From Sphingomonas_O antarctica (GTDB lineage Bacteria; Pseudomonadota; Alphaproteobacteria; Sphingomonadales; Sphingomonadaceae): 64,000 nucleotides of DNA. A program made the position numbers and the translations under genes. The notes beneath the pieces are model-generated. The model searched no databases and was not told the DNA's origin. It worked only from the letters and a program-made list of their open reading frames with translations. How positions within the stretch are numbered: the stretch's first letter is position 1; each line of letters begins with the position of its first letter. The stretch is from the NCBI RefSeq assembly GCF_965137005.1, contig NZ_CBCRXM010000001.1, positions 1-64,000 on the forward strand, read 5' to 3'. This document shows positions 1 through 8,136 of this stretch, in pieces.

Positions 1-384
1 CCCCCGCCTCCTCCGCCGCCTCCGGCAGCGGTGTGTCAGCCTGGGCCGTACATCGTGTTCTTCGAATGGGACAAGTCGGACATTACGCCTGAAGCCGCGT
101 CGATCCTCGACAACGCCGTCACGGCCTATGCTGACTGTGCCAACACCACGATCATGCTGGCGGGTTACACCGACACCTCGGGTACCCCGAAGTACAACCT
201 CGGTCTCTCGCAGCGTCGTGCTGATGCCGTTAAGGCATATATCACGGGCAAGGGCATTGCGGATGGTGTCATCACCACCAAGGCGCTCGGCGAAACCAAC
301 CTACGCGTTCAGACCGCCGATGGCGTTCGCGAACTGCAGAACCGTCGCGTCGAAATCATGTATGGCCCCAACGCCGGCATGTAA
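1..384 (+). CDS. OmpA-family protein, C-terminal part (start outside window)
   Basis: The open frame enters from the left edge. It begins with a run of eight prolines, a typical hinge between an outer-membrane beta-barrel and a periplasmic domain, and continues into an OmpA C-terminal domain of about 115 residues. The domain carries the FFEWDKSDIT strand, an AGYTDTSGTPKYNLGLSQRRADAV-like peptidoglycan-binding stretch and the NRRVEI ending. By family, it should bind diaminopimelate in peptidoglycan and anchor the outer membrane. The barrel, if present, lies upstream of the window. A strong terminator follows. Confidence 0.9.
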   Translation, partial: PPPPPPPPAAVCQPGPYIVFFEWDKSDITPEAASILDNAVTAYADCANTTIMLAGYTDTSGTPKYNLGLSQRRADAVKAYITGKGIADGVITTKALGETNLRVQTADGVRELQNRRVEIMYGPNAGM

Positions 385-406
385 TTTCGATCCGATTGTT
401 GGAACG

Positions 407-447
407 AAAAAGAGGGGCTCGGTCGCAAGACCGGGCCCTTTCTTTTT
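407..447 (+). terminator. Rho-independent terminator after the OmpA-like gene
   Basis: The hairpin GGGCTCGGTC-GCAA-GACCGGGCCC is flanked by an A tract and followed by TTTCTTTTT. It closes the OmpA-like transcript and separates it from the P450 gene. Confidence 0.9.
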
Positions 448-503
448 GTGTTCGCTTGATGCGCGCAAAGCCCTGACGCACACTCCCGTCAGGGAGATGC
501 CGC

Positions 504-3500
504 ATGGCCGATATCGAAAGCATTCCGGCGCCGCGCGCGCTGCCGCTGGTCGGCAATTTGCATCAGATCCCCAAGGCCGGGTTGATCGGGCACCTTCTCC
601 AAGTCTCTAAAGACTTCGTCGATCCCGGCATTTTCAAGCTGCGTTTCGGCGCGCGCGTCGGGCTGTTCGTGACGCACCCCGATCTGGTCGCCGAATTGTG
701 CGACGAAACCCGCTTTCGTAAAATTCCCGGACCTGGCCTGCGCGTCGTGCGCAAGTTCGCGGGCGATGGCCTGTTCACCGCGTTCAGCGACGAGGCCAAT
801 TGGGGCAAGGCGCACCGCATCCTGCTGCCCGCATTCGCCCAGCGCGCGATGCGCGGTTATTTCGACCTCATCCTCGAAGTCTGCGACCAATTAATTGCGA
901 AATGGAGCGCGCGCGCGGGTGGCGAACTGCTCGTCGCCGACGATTTCACGCGGCTGACGCTCGACAGCATCGCGATCGCCGGCTTCGGCCACCGCTTCGA
1001 CAGTTTTGCGCACGACGAACTCGACCCGTTCCTCGAATCGCTCGCCAGCGCGCTGGGTGAGTCGCTCAATGTCATTACGCGCCTGCCGATCCAGCAACGC
1101 TTCGCCAAGCGATCGACCGCGCAATTCGATGCCGACATCGTTGAGATGAACGCATTGGTCGACGGGATCATCGCCGAACGCCGCGCCAATCCGCGGGAGG
1201 CGAAAGACCTGCTCAACCTGATGATTACCGCGGTCGATCCGGAAACGGGTGAAGGCCTCGACGATCTCAACATCCGCTATCAGGTGCTGACCTTCCTGAT
1301 CGCCGGGCATGAAACCACGTCGGGGCTGCTGACCTTCGCGTTCATGGAAATGCTCAAGGACCCGGCGGTGCTGGCGCAGGCATATGCCGAGGTCGACCGC
1401 GTCCTGCCCGGCGACACACGGCCGCAATACGAACACCTCGCGCATCTCAAGGTCATCGAACGCATCGTCAAGGAAACCCAGCGGCTATGGCCGACCGCCC
1501 CGGCCTTCTCGGTCGGGCCGTGGGAAGACACGGTGATCGGCGGCAAATGGCGGTTGCGCAAGGATCGGCCGGTCAACGTCTACGCGCCCGGCCTTCAGCG
1601 TCACCCGGCGGCATGGTCCGATCCCGAAGACTTCGACATCGACCGCTGGCTTCCCGAAGCCGAAGCGGCCCATCATCCGCACGCCTATAAGCCGTTCGGC
1701 AATGGCGCGCGCGCGTGCATCGGGCGGCAATTTGCCCTGGTCGAGGCCAAGCTCGCCATTGCTCTGATCCTCCAGAAATTCCAGGTCGCGGAACGGCGCG
1801 GCTATCGACTGACGCTGAAGGAAACGCTGTCGATCAAGCCCGACGATTTCTGGGTCCGCGTAAAACTGCGCCAGCCGCATGAACGCTTGTCGATCGGCGA
1901 GGCGGTAAAAGTCGGGGGCAACAGCGAGGTCGCCTCCGCGGCCGGAGCGGGACAACGCCTGTCGGTGCTCTATGGCACCTCGCTCGGCACCGCGCGCGAC
2001 ATTGCGGAGGAAATCGCCGAGCGCGCCGCCAATGACGGGTTCGAAACGCGCGTCGTTTCGATCGACGAATCGATGGGCACGCTGCCCGAAGACCGCGTAA
2101 TCGTCCTCGTCACCGCGACCTATAACGGCCGTGCGCCCGACTCGGCGCTCGCCGCCGAAGCCGCGATCGACGCCGGACAGTTTGCCGATGCGCGTTGGCC
2201 CGAAACCAAGTTCGCGGTGCTCGGCATCGGCAACAGCCAATGGCCGAATTATCAGGCCTTCCCCAAAAAGATCGATGCGGCATTCGAGGCGACCGGCGCG
2301 CAACGGCTGTGTCCGCGAGGGGAAGCCAATGGCGATGGCGATTTCGACGGCGGCGTCACGGCGTTCCTCAAGGACTTATGGGCTGCACTTGGCGCGAAAG
2401 GCGAGGCAGCAAAGGCAAGCGGGCTGACGCTGCACATCGTCGATACCAAGGATGCCCGCGCTGCAGTGCTGCCCGAACAGGCGGTGGCGCTGACCATCAC
2501 GCGCAACGACGAGATGATCCTGCCCGCCGAAGGGCTGTGGGATTTTGCCAAGGAGGCACCGCGTGGTTCGACGCGCTTCCTGACCGTCAAACTACCCGAG
2601 GGGCAAAGCTATGCTGCGGGCGACCACCTCGCAATCTATGCGCGCAACCGTAAGGAACATGTCGATCTCGCCATCGAACGCCTCGGCGTGCCCGGCGCGA
2701 TGCAAGTCGTGCCCGGCGGCTCGAGCGGGCGCTTCCGCCATCTGCCGATCGGGCGGACGGTGACGGTGCGCCAACTCCTCACCGATTTCGTCGAGCTGCA
2801 GGAACCGATGCCGCGACGCGCGCTCGACACGGCGATCGCCGCGACGCGTTGCCCCGACGCGCGCGGCAAGCTCGAAGCGTTGCGCGACGATGCCACGTGG
2901 CAGGCGGAGGTTGCGGACAAACGCCTCACTTTGCTTGGCATGATGATCCAGCATCCGGCCATCGAGATCGACTTGCAGAACTTCGTCGAACTTTCCGCCG
3001 CGATCGCACCGCGTTTCTATTCGATCGCGTCGTCACCCTTGGTCGAGCCCAACGCGGTCGATCTGATCGTCGGCACTGTCAGCGCGCCCGCCTGGTCGGG
3101 CATCGGCACGCATCAAGGGTTTGCCTCGACGCATATGCGCGATCTCGGGCCGGGCGACGATGTGTTCGGCTATCTCCGCCGCCCCAATCCGCCCTTCGCG
3201 CCGCCACAGGACACCGCCGTGCCGTTGATCCTGATCGGTCCCGGCACCGGCTTCGCCCCGTTGCGCGGGTTTATTCAGGAGCGTGCGGCGTTGGGTAAAG
3301 GCGCGCTCATCCACTTGTTCTTCGGCGCACGTCACCCCGATCATGACTGGCTGTGCCGTGACGAAATGGACACTTGGGCCGCAGACGGCGTCATAGACCT
3401 TCACCTCGCCTGGTCGGCACTCGACGGCCACCCGCATCGCTTTGTGCAGGACGCGATCTGGGATGCGCGAGCTGCCGTGTGGGATGCGATTGGCAAGGGC

Positions 3501-3674
3501 GGGCAAGTCTTTCTGTGCGGCGATGGTCGCTTCATGGCCCCGGCGGTGCGCGACACGCTCATCCGCATTCATGCCGACAAGACCGGCGGCGGCCACGACG
3601 AGGGCTCGGCTTGGCTCGAAGGATTGATCGAGGACGGCATTTATCATCAGGACGTGTTCGGCTTCGGCAAATAA
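504..3674 (+). CDS. Self-sufficient cytochrome P450 / NADPH-P450 reductase fusion (CYP102, BM3-like)
   Basis: A 1056-residue fusion of a P450 with a diflavin reductase; by family it is a soluble NADPH-dependent fatty-acid hydroxylase. The P450 part has the I-helix AGHETT (about residues 266-272), the K-helix ETQR and the heme loop FGNGARACIG with the heme-ligand Cys405. The flavodoxin domain begins near residue 485 with LYGTSLGTA, where the more usual sequence is YGSNxGT. FAD binding is seen at RFYSIASS (about 837) and NADPH binding at GPGTGFAPLRG (about 912). The length matches BM3 (about 1050). AGGGAG lies just before the ATG. It stands alone on this strand but is followed by acyltransferase and phasin genes, suggesting fatty-acid handling. 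Substrate is not deducible. Confidence 0.95.
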   Translation: MADIESIPAPRALPLVGNLHQIPKAGLIGHLLQVSKDFVDPGIFKLRFGARVGLFVTHPDLVAELCDETRFRKIPGPGLRVVRKFAGDGLFTAFSDEANWGKAHRILLPAFAQRAMRGYFDLILEVCDQLIAKWSARAGGELLVADDFTRLTLDSIAIAGFGHRFDSFAHDELDPFLESLASALGESLNVITRLPIQQRFAKRSTAQFDADIVEMNALVDGIIAERRANPREAKDLLNLMITAVDPETGEGLDDLNIRYQVLTFLIAGHETTSGLLTFAFMEMLKDPAVLAQAYAEVDRVLPGDTRPQYEHLAHLKVIERIVKETQRLWPTAPAFSVGPWEDTVIGGKWRLRKDRPVNVYAPGLQRHPAAWSDPEDFDIDRWLPEAEAAHHPHAYKPFGNGARACIGRQFALVEAKLAIALILQKFQVAERRGYRLTLKETLSIKPDDFWVRVKLRQPHERLSIGEAVKVGGNSEVASAAGAGQRLSVLYGTSLGTARDIAEEIAERAANDGFETRVVSIDESMGTLPEDRVIVLVTATYNGRAPDSALAAEAAIDAGQFADARWPETKFAVLGIGNSQWPNYQAFPKKIDAAFEATGAQRLCPRGEANGDGDFDGGVTAFLKDLWAALGAKGEAAKASGLTLHIVDTKDARAAVLPEQAVALTITRNDEMILPAEGLWDFAKEAPRGSTRFLTVKLPEGQSYAAGDHLAIYARNRKEHVDLAIERLGVPGAMQVVPGGSSGRFRHLPIGRTVTVRQLLTDFVELQEPMPRRALDTAIAATRCPDARGKLEALRDDATWQAEVADKRLTLLGMMIQHPAIEIDLQNFVELSAAIAPRFYSIASSPLVEPNAVDLIVGTVSAPAWSGIGTHQGFASTHMRDLGPGDDVFGYLRRPNPPFAPPQDTAVPLILIGPGTGFAPLRGFIQERAALGKGALIHLFFGARHPDHDWLCRDEMDTWAADGVIDLHLAWSALDGHPHRFVQDAIWDARAAVWDAIGKGGQVFLCGDGRFMAPAVRDTLIRIHADKTGGGHDEGSAWLEGLIEDGIYHQDVFGFGK

Positions 3675-3800
3675 CGTCCCCGATCGGGACAGTCCGCCGC
3701 GTTTAGCCGCCGGTATGTCCGTTTCGTCCAATCCAGACATCGCGCTGACACGTAAATGGTCCACGCATCGCTGCGTCAACGCCGCGATTGAGGACTTACG

Positions 3801-3959
3801 ATGGCTAAATTCGGTTTTGTGACAGCGGTTGCGGCGATCGTGCTCGCTGGCACCGGCACGCTGGCACCGGTCTGGGCGCTGGCGTTGATCGCTGGCGGCG
3901 CTGCGGTTGCCGTGCTTCGCCGCCGCAAACCGGACGCGGATGGTGAGGTCAGCTGCTGA
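3801..3959 (+). CDS. Small hydrophobic protein, 52 residues
   Basis: An ATG with GAGGA seven bases upstream opens a 52-codon frame between the P450 and acyltransferase genes. The product has two adjacent hydrophobic stretches (about residues 4-20 and 23-38), then RRRK and a short acidic tail, so it could be a small inner-membrane protein. No family is recognised. It may also be a chance frame, though it has a ribosome site and conventional codon use. Confidence 0.45.
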   Translation: MAKFGFVTAVAAIVLAGTGTLAPVWALALIAGGAAVAVLRRRKPDADGEVSC

Positions 3960-4048
3960 CCATCGTGTCGCCGTCCCAGCGAGATTGCCAGCGGTGTGGA
4001 ATCCGCTAGCATCCCGGACGAGCCGATAGAATTTGGCCGGGAGAGAGA

Positions 4049-5518
4049 ATGCAGCAGCTCAGCGGCCAGGACGCCTCGTTCGTCTATCTCGAATCGCCGT
4101 CGACACCGATGCACATCGGGTCGGTCGGCATATACGATCCATCGACTGCGCCCGGCGGTTTCGTGCGGTTCAAGGATATCCTGCGCTTCATCGAAAGCCG
4201 GCTGAGCGGGGCGCGCTCGTTCCGCCAGCGACTGGTCCGCGTGCCGTTCGATCTCGATCATCCCTATTGGATCGAGGATCCCGATTTCGACATCGAATAT
4301 CATGTGCGCCATATCGCGCTGCCGAAGCCGGGCGACTGGCGTCAGCTCTGCATCCAGGTCGCGCGGCTGCACGCCCGACCGATGGATCTCAGCAAGCCAT
4401 TGTGGGAATTCACGATCATCGAGGGGCTCGACAACATCCCCGGTCTCCCACCCGGATGTTTCGCCTTGCTCGCCAAGGTTCATCACGCGGCGATCGACGG
4501 CATGTCGGGCGTCGAAATGTCGGCAGCGATCCACGACATCACGGCAGACATGCCAAACCGCACGCCCGCCGACGACTGGAAGGCCGACAACAAGCCCGGC
4601 ATCGCCGACCTGCTGGTTCAGGGCTATTTCAACGCGCTGCGCCAACCGCAGAAATATCTCGAAACCGTCGCGCGTTCGGTCCCCGGCCTTGCCAAGCTCG
4701 CTGCGGCAGTGGGGAAGGGCGAGCTGACCATCGCCGGCGCACGCACGCCGCCCAGCACGCGCTTCAACAAGCCCGTTTCATCGCACCGCGTGTTCGACGG
4801 CGTGCCGTTCAGCCTGTCCGAAATCCGTGCGGCCAAGGACGCGGTTCCCGGCGCCACGGTCAATGACGTCATTCTGACGATCATCGGCGGGGGTTTGCGC
4901 ACCTATCTGCTCGACAAGGGCGAATTGCCCGACGCGAGCATGACCGCGATGGCCCCGATCAGCGTGCGCGGGAATGGTGAAAAGGCCGCGCTCGGCAACC
5001 TCGTCTCGGCCATGGTGGTCAGCCTCGGCACGCACATCGCCGATCCCAGGGAGCGCCTCGAACATGTTCACAAAGACGCAATCAACTCCAAGGGGCTGAC
5101 CAACGCCGTCGGCGCGCGGACTCTGACCGAGTTCAGCGAGCTGATCCCCTCGGGTCTCGCGGGTCTCGCTGCGCGACTTTACACCCGCGTGGGGGCGGCA
5201 CAGGCGCATGCGCCCGCGTTCAACGTCGTCGCGACGAATGTCCCGGGCAGCCGCGTTCCGCTGTATTTCGCCGGTGCGAAAATGGTCAAGATGTACGGCA
5301 CCGGCCCGGTGTTCGACGGCATGGGCCTGATCAACACGATCTATTCCTATGTCGACGAGATCGCGATCAGTTTCACCAGCGACCGCAACATGATGCCCGA
5401 TCCGGAAGTTTACGGAGCGGCGCTCAAAAAATCGTTCGAAGATCTGAAAGCCGCATTGCAAGCGCCAGCAGCAACCAAGCCCGCTGCAAAACCCAAAAAG
5501 ATCAAGGAGAAGGCATGA
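4049..5518 (+). CDS. Wax ester synthase / diacylglycerol O-acyltransferase (WS/DGAT)
   Basis: A 489-residue member of the bacterial AtfA/Tgs family, which transfers acyl groups from acyl-CoA to fatty alcohols or diacylglycerol to make storage wax esters or triacylglycerol. The N-terminus MQQLSGQDASFVYLES is typical and the catalytic motif HHAAIDG is intact at residues 145-151. A C-terminal WES_acyltransf half carries NVPGS. The tail is Lys/Ala/Pro-rich. GGGAGAGAG precedes the ATG. The stop overlaps the start of the phasin gene, so the two are probably translated together. Confidence 0.93.
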   Translation: MQQLSGQDASFVYLESPSTPMHIGSVGIYDPSTAPGGFVRFKDILRFIESRLSGARSFRQRLVRVPFDLDHPYWIEDPDFDIEYHVRHIALPKPGDWRQLCIQVARLHARPMDLSKPLWEFTIIEGLDNIPGLPPGCFALLAKVHHAAIDGMSGVEMSAAIHDITADMPNRTPADDWKADNKPGIADLLVQGYFNALRQPQKYLETVARSVPGLAKLAAAVGKGELTIAGARTPPSTRFNKPVSSHRVFDGVPFSLSEIRAAKDAVPGATVNDVILTIIGGGLRTYLLDKGELPDASMTAMAPISVRGNGEKAALGNLVSAMVVSLGTHIADPRERLEHVHKDAINSKGLTNAVGARTLTEFSELIPSGLAGLAARLYTRVGAAQAHAPAFNVVATNVPGSRVPLYFAGAKMVKMYGTGPVFDGMGLINTIYSYVDEIAISFTSDRNMMPDPEVYGAALKKSFEDLKAALQAPAATKPAAKPKKIKEKA

Positions 5519-5859
5519 TGGCTAAGGACAGCACCGACGCGAAAAAGGGTACGCTCGAAAACGCCACCGACGCGGTCAAGCGCGCGGGGGAAAGCGTCAA
5601 GGACGCGGCAAGCCATGCGGCACAAAACGCTGCCTCGCTGAATGCCAAGGTCATCGATCACGCCGAAGAAAATGTCCGCGAGGCGTTTCGCGCGCTCCGT
5701 GCCGCAGCGGGATCGACGTCGGTTCAGGATGTGGTCAAGGCGCAGACCGACTACGTCAAGGATCAGGGCGCGCGGTCGATGACGCAAGCCAAGGAAATCG
5801 GTGAGATGATCGCGCAATTCGGCCGCACCGCGATGGAAGCCTGGCGCCCGAAATCCTGA
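5515..5859 (+). CDS. Phasin-family protein
   Basis: A 114-residue (113 from the second ATG) amphipathic, Ala/Lys/Glu-rich helical protein. The stretch VQDVVKAQTDYVKDQ and the following helix match the phasin domain of granule-associated proteins. It overlaps the WS/DGAT stop (ATGATG), implying coupling. Phasins coat polyhydroxyalkanoate granules; here the partner is a neutral-lipid synthase, so it may coat lipid droplets instead (inference). Confidence 0.8.
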   Translation: MMAKDSTDAKKGTLENATDAVKRAGESVKDAASHAAQNAASLNAKVIDHAEENVREAFRALRAAAGSTSVQDVVKAQTDYVKDQGARSMTQAKEIGEMIAQFGRTAMEAWRPKS

Positions 5860-5892
5860 ACCTTTTTGGGCTAAAGTTTGACTAAACTTTGG

Positions 5893-7161
5893 CTAGTCGT
5901 CGGTGATCAGATCCGCTTTCGCGCTGTCGGGAAGCAGCGCGAAAGCGAGCGCCATCAAAGCGCAGAACCCCGCGACATACCAATAAAATGCGGCCTCGAT
6001 CCCGGCCTGCTTGAACCACAAAGCGACATATTCCGCCGTACCGCCGAACATCGCATTGCCGATCGCATAGGGGAAGGCGACGCCCAATGTGCGGATGTGC
6101 GCCGGGAACAACTCCGCTTTGAACACCGCGCCGATCGACGTGTAAGCCCCGAGCAGCGTCAGCGGGATCAGCACCAGCCCCAACGCCGCCGCTGCGCTTT
6201 GCACGCCGGCCAGCGCGGTGAAGATCGGCACCGCCACCACCGCTCCGGTCACGCCATAACCGATCAGCAGCGGTTTTCGCCCGACCTTGTCGCTGATCAA
6301 ACCCCAGACCGGCTGCATCAGGGCAAAGATGACCAGCGCGACGGTCATCACTTGCGACGACGCCGCCTTGGTCAGTCCCGAAGTGTTGACCAGGAATTTC
6401 TGCATGTACGTGGTGTAGGCATAAAAGCTCAGGCTTCCGCCCGCGCTGATGACCGCGATTAACAGGAATTCGCGCGGGTGCGCGCGCCACAAATTGGCGA
6501 TGCTCGATTTGGGCCGCTCCGCCGATTGTGTCGTGAAGCTGGCGGTTTCGGCAAGGCGGCGGCGCAAGATGTAGACAGCGACCGCAAGCAAAGCACCGAC
6601 CACGAATGGAATGCGCCAGCCCCATGCGTTGAGCTGATCTTCGCTCAGCATCGCTTGAAGCAGCAACAACACCGCGAGGCTGAGCAACTGCCCGCCGATC
6701 AATGTGACGTACTGGAAACTCGACCAGAAGCCGCGACGGTCGCGCGTCGCCATTTCTGACAGATACGTCGCGCTGGTGCCATATTCGCCGCCGACGCTCA
6801 GCCCCTGAACCATCCTTGCGACGGTCAGCCAGATCGGCGCGGCCACCCCCGCCGCCGCATAAGTCGGCGCACTGGCGATCATCAGCGACCCCGCGGCCAT
6901 CAGCGCGACCGACAATGCCAGTCCAGCCTTGCGGCCGCGCCGGTCGCCATACACGCCCATCAGCCACGCGCCGACCGGACGCATCAGAAAGCCGACCGCG
7001 AAAATCGCGGCGGTCGCCAGCAATTGCGCGGTCTTGTCACCCTTTGGAAAAAAGGACGCGGCGAAATACAGGCTCAGCGAGGTGTAGGCATACCAGTCAT
7101 ACCATTCGACGAGGTTGCCCGCCGATCCCCCGATGATCGATTTGAGCCGCTTGCCGTCCAT
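5893..7161 (-). CDS. MFS transporter, metabolite:H+ symporter (MHS) family
   Basis: A 422-residue, 12-helix major facilitator resembling alpha-ketoglutarate permease KgtP and ProP. It has the N-terminal GNLVEWYDWYAY segment characteristic of MHS permeases, the loop motif GDRRGRKAG after helix 2 and a second RKP loop. The start chosen is the ATG at 7161, preceded by GGAGAGGG; the frame is open further upstream but that part has no family match. Substrate is probably a dicarboxylate or other organic acid (family inference). It is divergent from the next lipoprotein gene. Confidence 0.9.
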   Translation of the reverse strand: MDGKRLKSIIGGSAGNLVEWYDWYAYTSLSLYFAASFFPKGDKTAQLLATAAIFAVGFLMRPVGAWLMGVYGDRRGRKAGLALSVALMAAGSLMIASAPTYAAAGVAAPIWLTVARMVQGLSVGGEYGTSATYLSEMATRDRRGFWSSFQYVTLIGGQLLSLAVLLLLQAMLSEDQLNAWGWRIPFVVGALLAVAVYILRRRLAETASFTTQSAERPKSSIANLWRAHPREFLLIAVISAGGSLSFYAYTTYMQKFLVNTSGLTKAASSQVMTVALVIFALMQPVWGLISDKVGRKPLLIGYGVTGAVVAVPIFTALAGVQSAAAALGLVLIPLTLLGAYTSIGAVFKAELFPAHIRTLGVAFPYAIGNAMFGGTAEYVALWFKQAGIEAAFYWYVAGFCALMALAFALLPDSAKADLITDD

Positions 7162-7222
7162 CTGTACCCTCTCCCCGCACCACGGGTAGCGGGCCGGGGC
7201 GGCGCGGGCTAGAGTCGTGCGG

Positions 7223-7720
7223 GTGAAGCGTTCCCTCCTATTGTTATTGCTGCTTGCCGCCTGCGTCGGTCGGCCGAAGCAGGTTGAGGTTCCGGCCCCG
7301 CAGCCGCGTCCCGCGCCGCCGCCGATGGCAGTGCTGCCGCCCGTCGCGTGGGAAGACCGCACACGGACCGCTGGTAATTGGACCTATCGACGCGACGGTG
7401 CCGGTTCGGTCGCGGAATTCAAAAACGCAGAACAATCGATCTTTACCATAACTTGCGGTGCTGGGCGGGTCACGCTGCATCGTCCCGGCCCGGAAGCGTT
7501 GGTGATGACCGTCACGACGACAACGTCGAGCAAACGATTCCTCGGATCACCGGACTCACTTACGCACGGTGCCGTAGGCACGTTGCCCGCAAACGATCCG
7601 CTGCTCGACGCGATCATCTATTCGCGGGGCAAGTTCATGGTCTCTGCAACCGGTCTGACGGATCTGATCCTGCCGCCCTGGCCAGAGATTGCGCGCGTCG
7701 TTGAAGATTGCCGCAACTGA
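7223..7720 (+). CDS. Putative lipoprotein of unknown function
   Basis: A 165-residue protein with a lipoprotein signal (MKRSLLLLLLLAAC, lipobox LAAC) followed by a Pro-rich spacer and a compact domain ending in VVEDCRN. I chose the GTG at 7223; the GTG at 7217 adds two residues. I do not recognise a family. The domain has two well-separated cysteines that could form a disulfide. It begins about 60 bp from the divergent MFS gene. Confidence 0.75.
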   Translation: MKRSLLLLLLLAACVGRPKQVEVPAPQPRPAPPPMAVLPPVAWEDRTRTAGNWTYRRDGAGSVAEFKNAEQSIFTITCGAGRVTLHRPGPEALVMTVTTTTSSKRFLGSPDSLTHGAVGTLPANDPLLDAIIYSRGKFMVSATGLTDLILPPWPEIARVVEDCRN

Positions 7721-7830
7721 CGAAGCGAAGCTCTAATGGTGGCTCGCAAAAATATTTTACACAAGACCTTGATTGCGAACCCACTTCATCGCAGATTTGC
7801 GTCGTGCCCGATTTGCGGCATGCGCAAGCG

Positions 7831-7844
7831 AAAGGAGGTGATCC
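7831..7844 (+). promoter_or_regulatory. Perfect extended Shine-Dalgarno
   Basis: AAAGGAGGTGATCC is fully complementary to the conserved 3' end of bacterial 16S rRNA over 14 bases, and its GGAGG core sits seven bases before an ATG. A CCTCC at 7938-7942 could pair with the core and mask it. Confidence 0.75.
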
Positions 7845-7845
7845 G

Positions 7846-7902
7846 ATGTCTCATGGTTCAGCACAGAGGTCGGAGAGTTTCGTTCGGGAGCATAGCTTCT
7901 AA
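7846..7902 (+). CDS. Tiny 18-codon ORF behind a perfect Shine-Dalgarno
   Basis: The frame encodes MSHGSAQRSESFVREHSF and stops at TAA. It is supported by the perfect Shine-Dalgarno at 7831-7844 and by a Rho-independent terminator 60 bases after the stop, which together define a small independent transcript. It could be a functional peptide, a leader peptide, or the translated part of a small regulatory RNA. No homologue is recalled with certainty. Confidence 0.55.
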   Translation: MSHGSAQRSESFVREHSF

Positions 7903-7961
7903 CCGAGCTATCGAAGGTCTCCCGGGCTCGAGGCAATCCTCCGGCCGCTGACCATGCTAAG

Positions 7962-7995
7962 GGTCGCCGGGCTTGGCCGCCCGGCGGCCTTTTTC
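7962..7995 (+). terminator. Rho-independent terminator of the tiny-ORF transcript
   Basis: The stem CGCCGGGC/GCCCGGCG with a six-base loop is followed by GCCTTTTT. The 140 bp from here to the next gene hold no other recognisable element. Confidence 0.85.
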
Positions 7996-8136
7996 ATTGG
8001 TCGCTTACGAGAATCCGCTTTCACCGGATCGGTTTTTGCGGAATGCACGCGCGCATGAAAAAAAGAGCTTCGAAACCAAAATCGTTACCGGTTTCTTAAC
8101 CTCCGGCTCCGCATGAAGTTAAACTCGGGGAGTTGC

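Noticed and set aside
7736..7951. A 71-codon frame containing a CPICGMRKRK zinc-finger-like motif
   Set aside because: It runs in another frame through the perfect Shine-Dalgarno and the tiny ORF, and lacks its own ribosome site.
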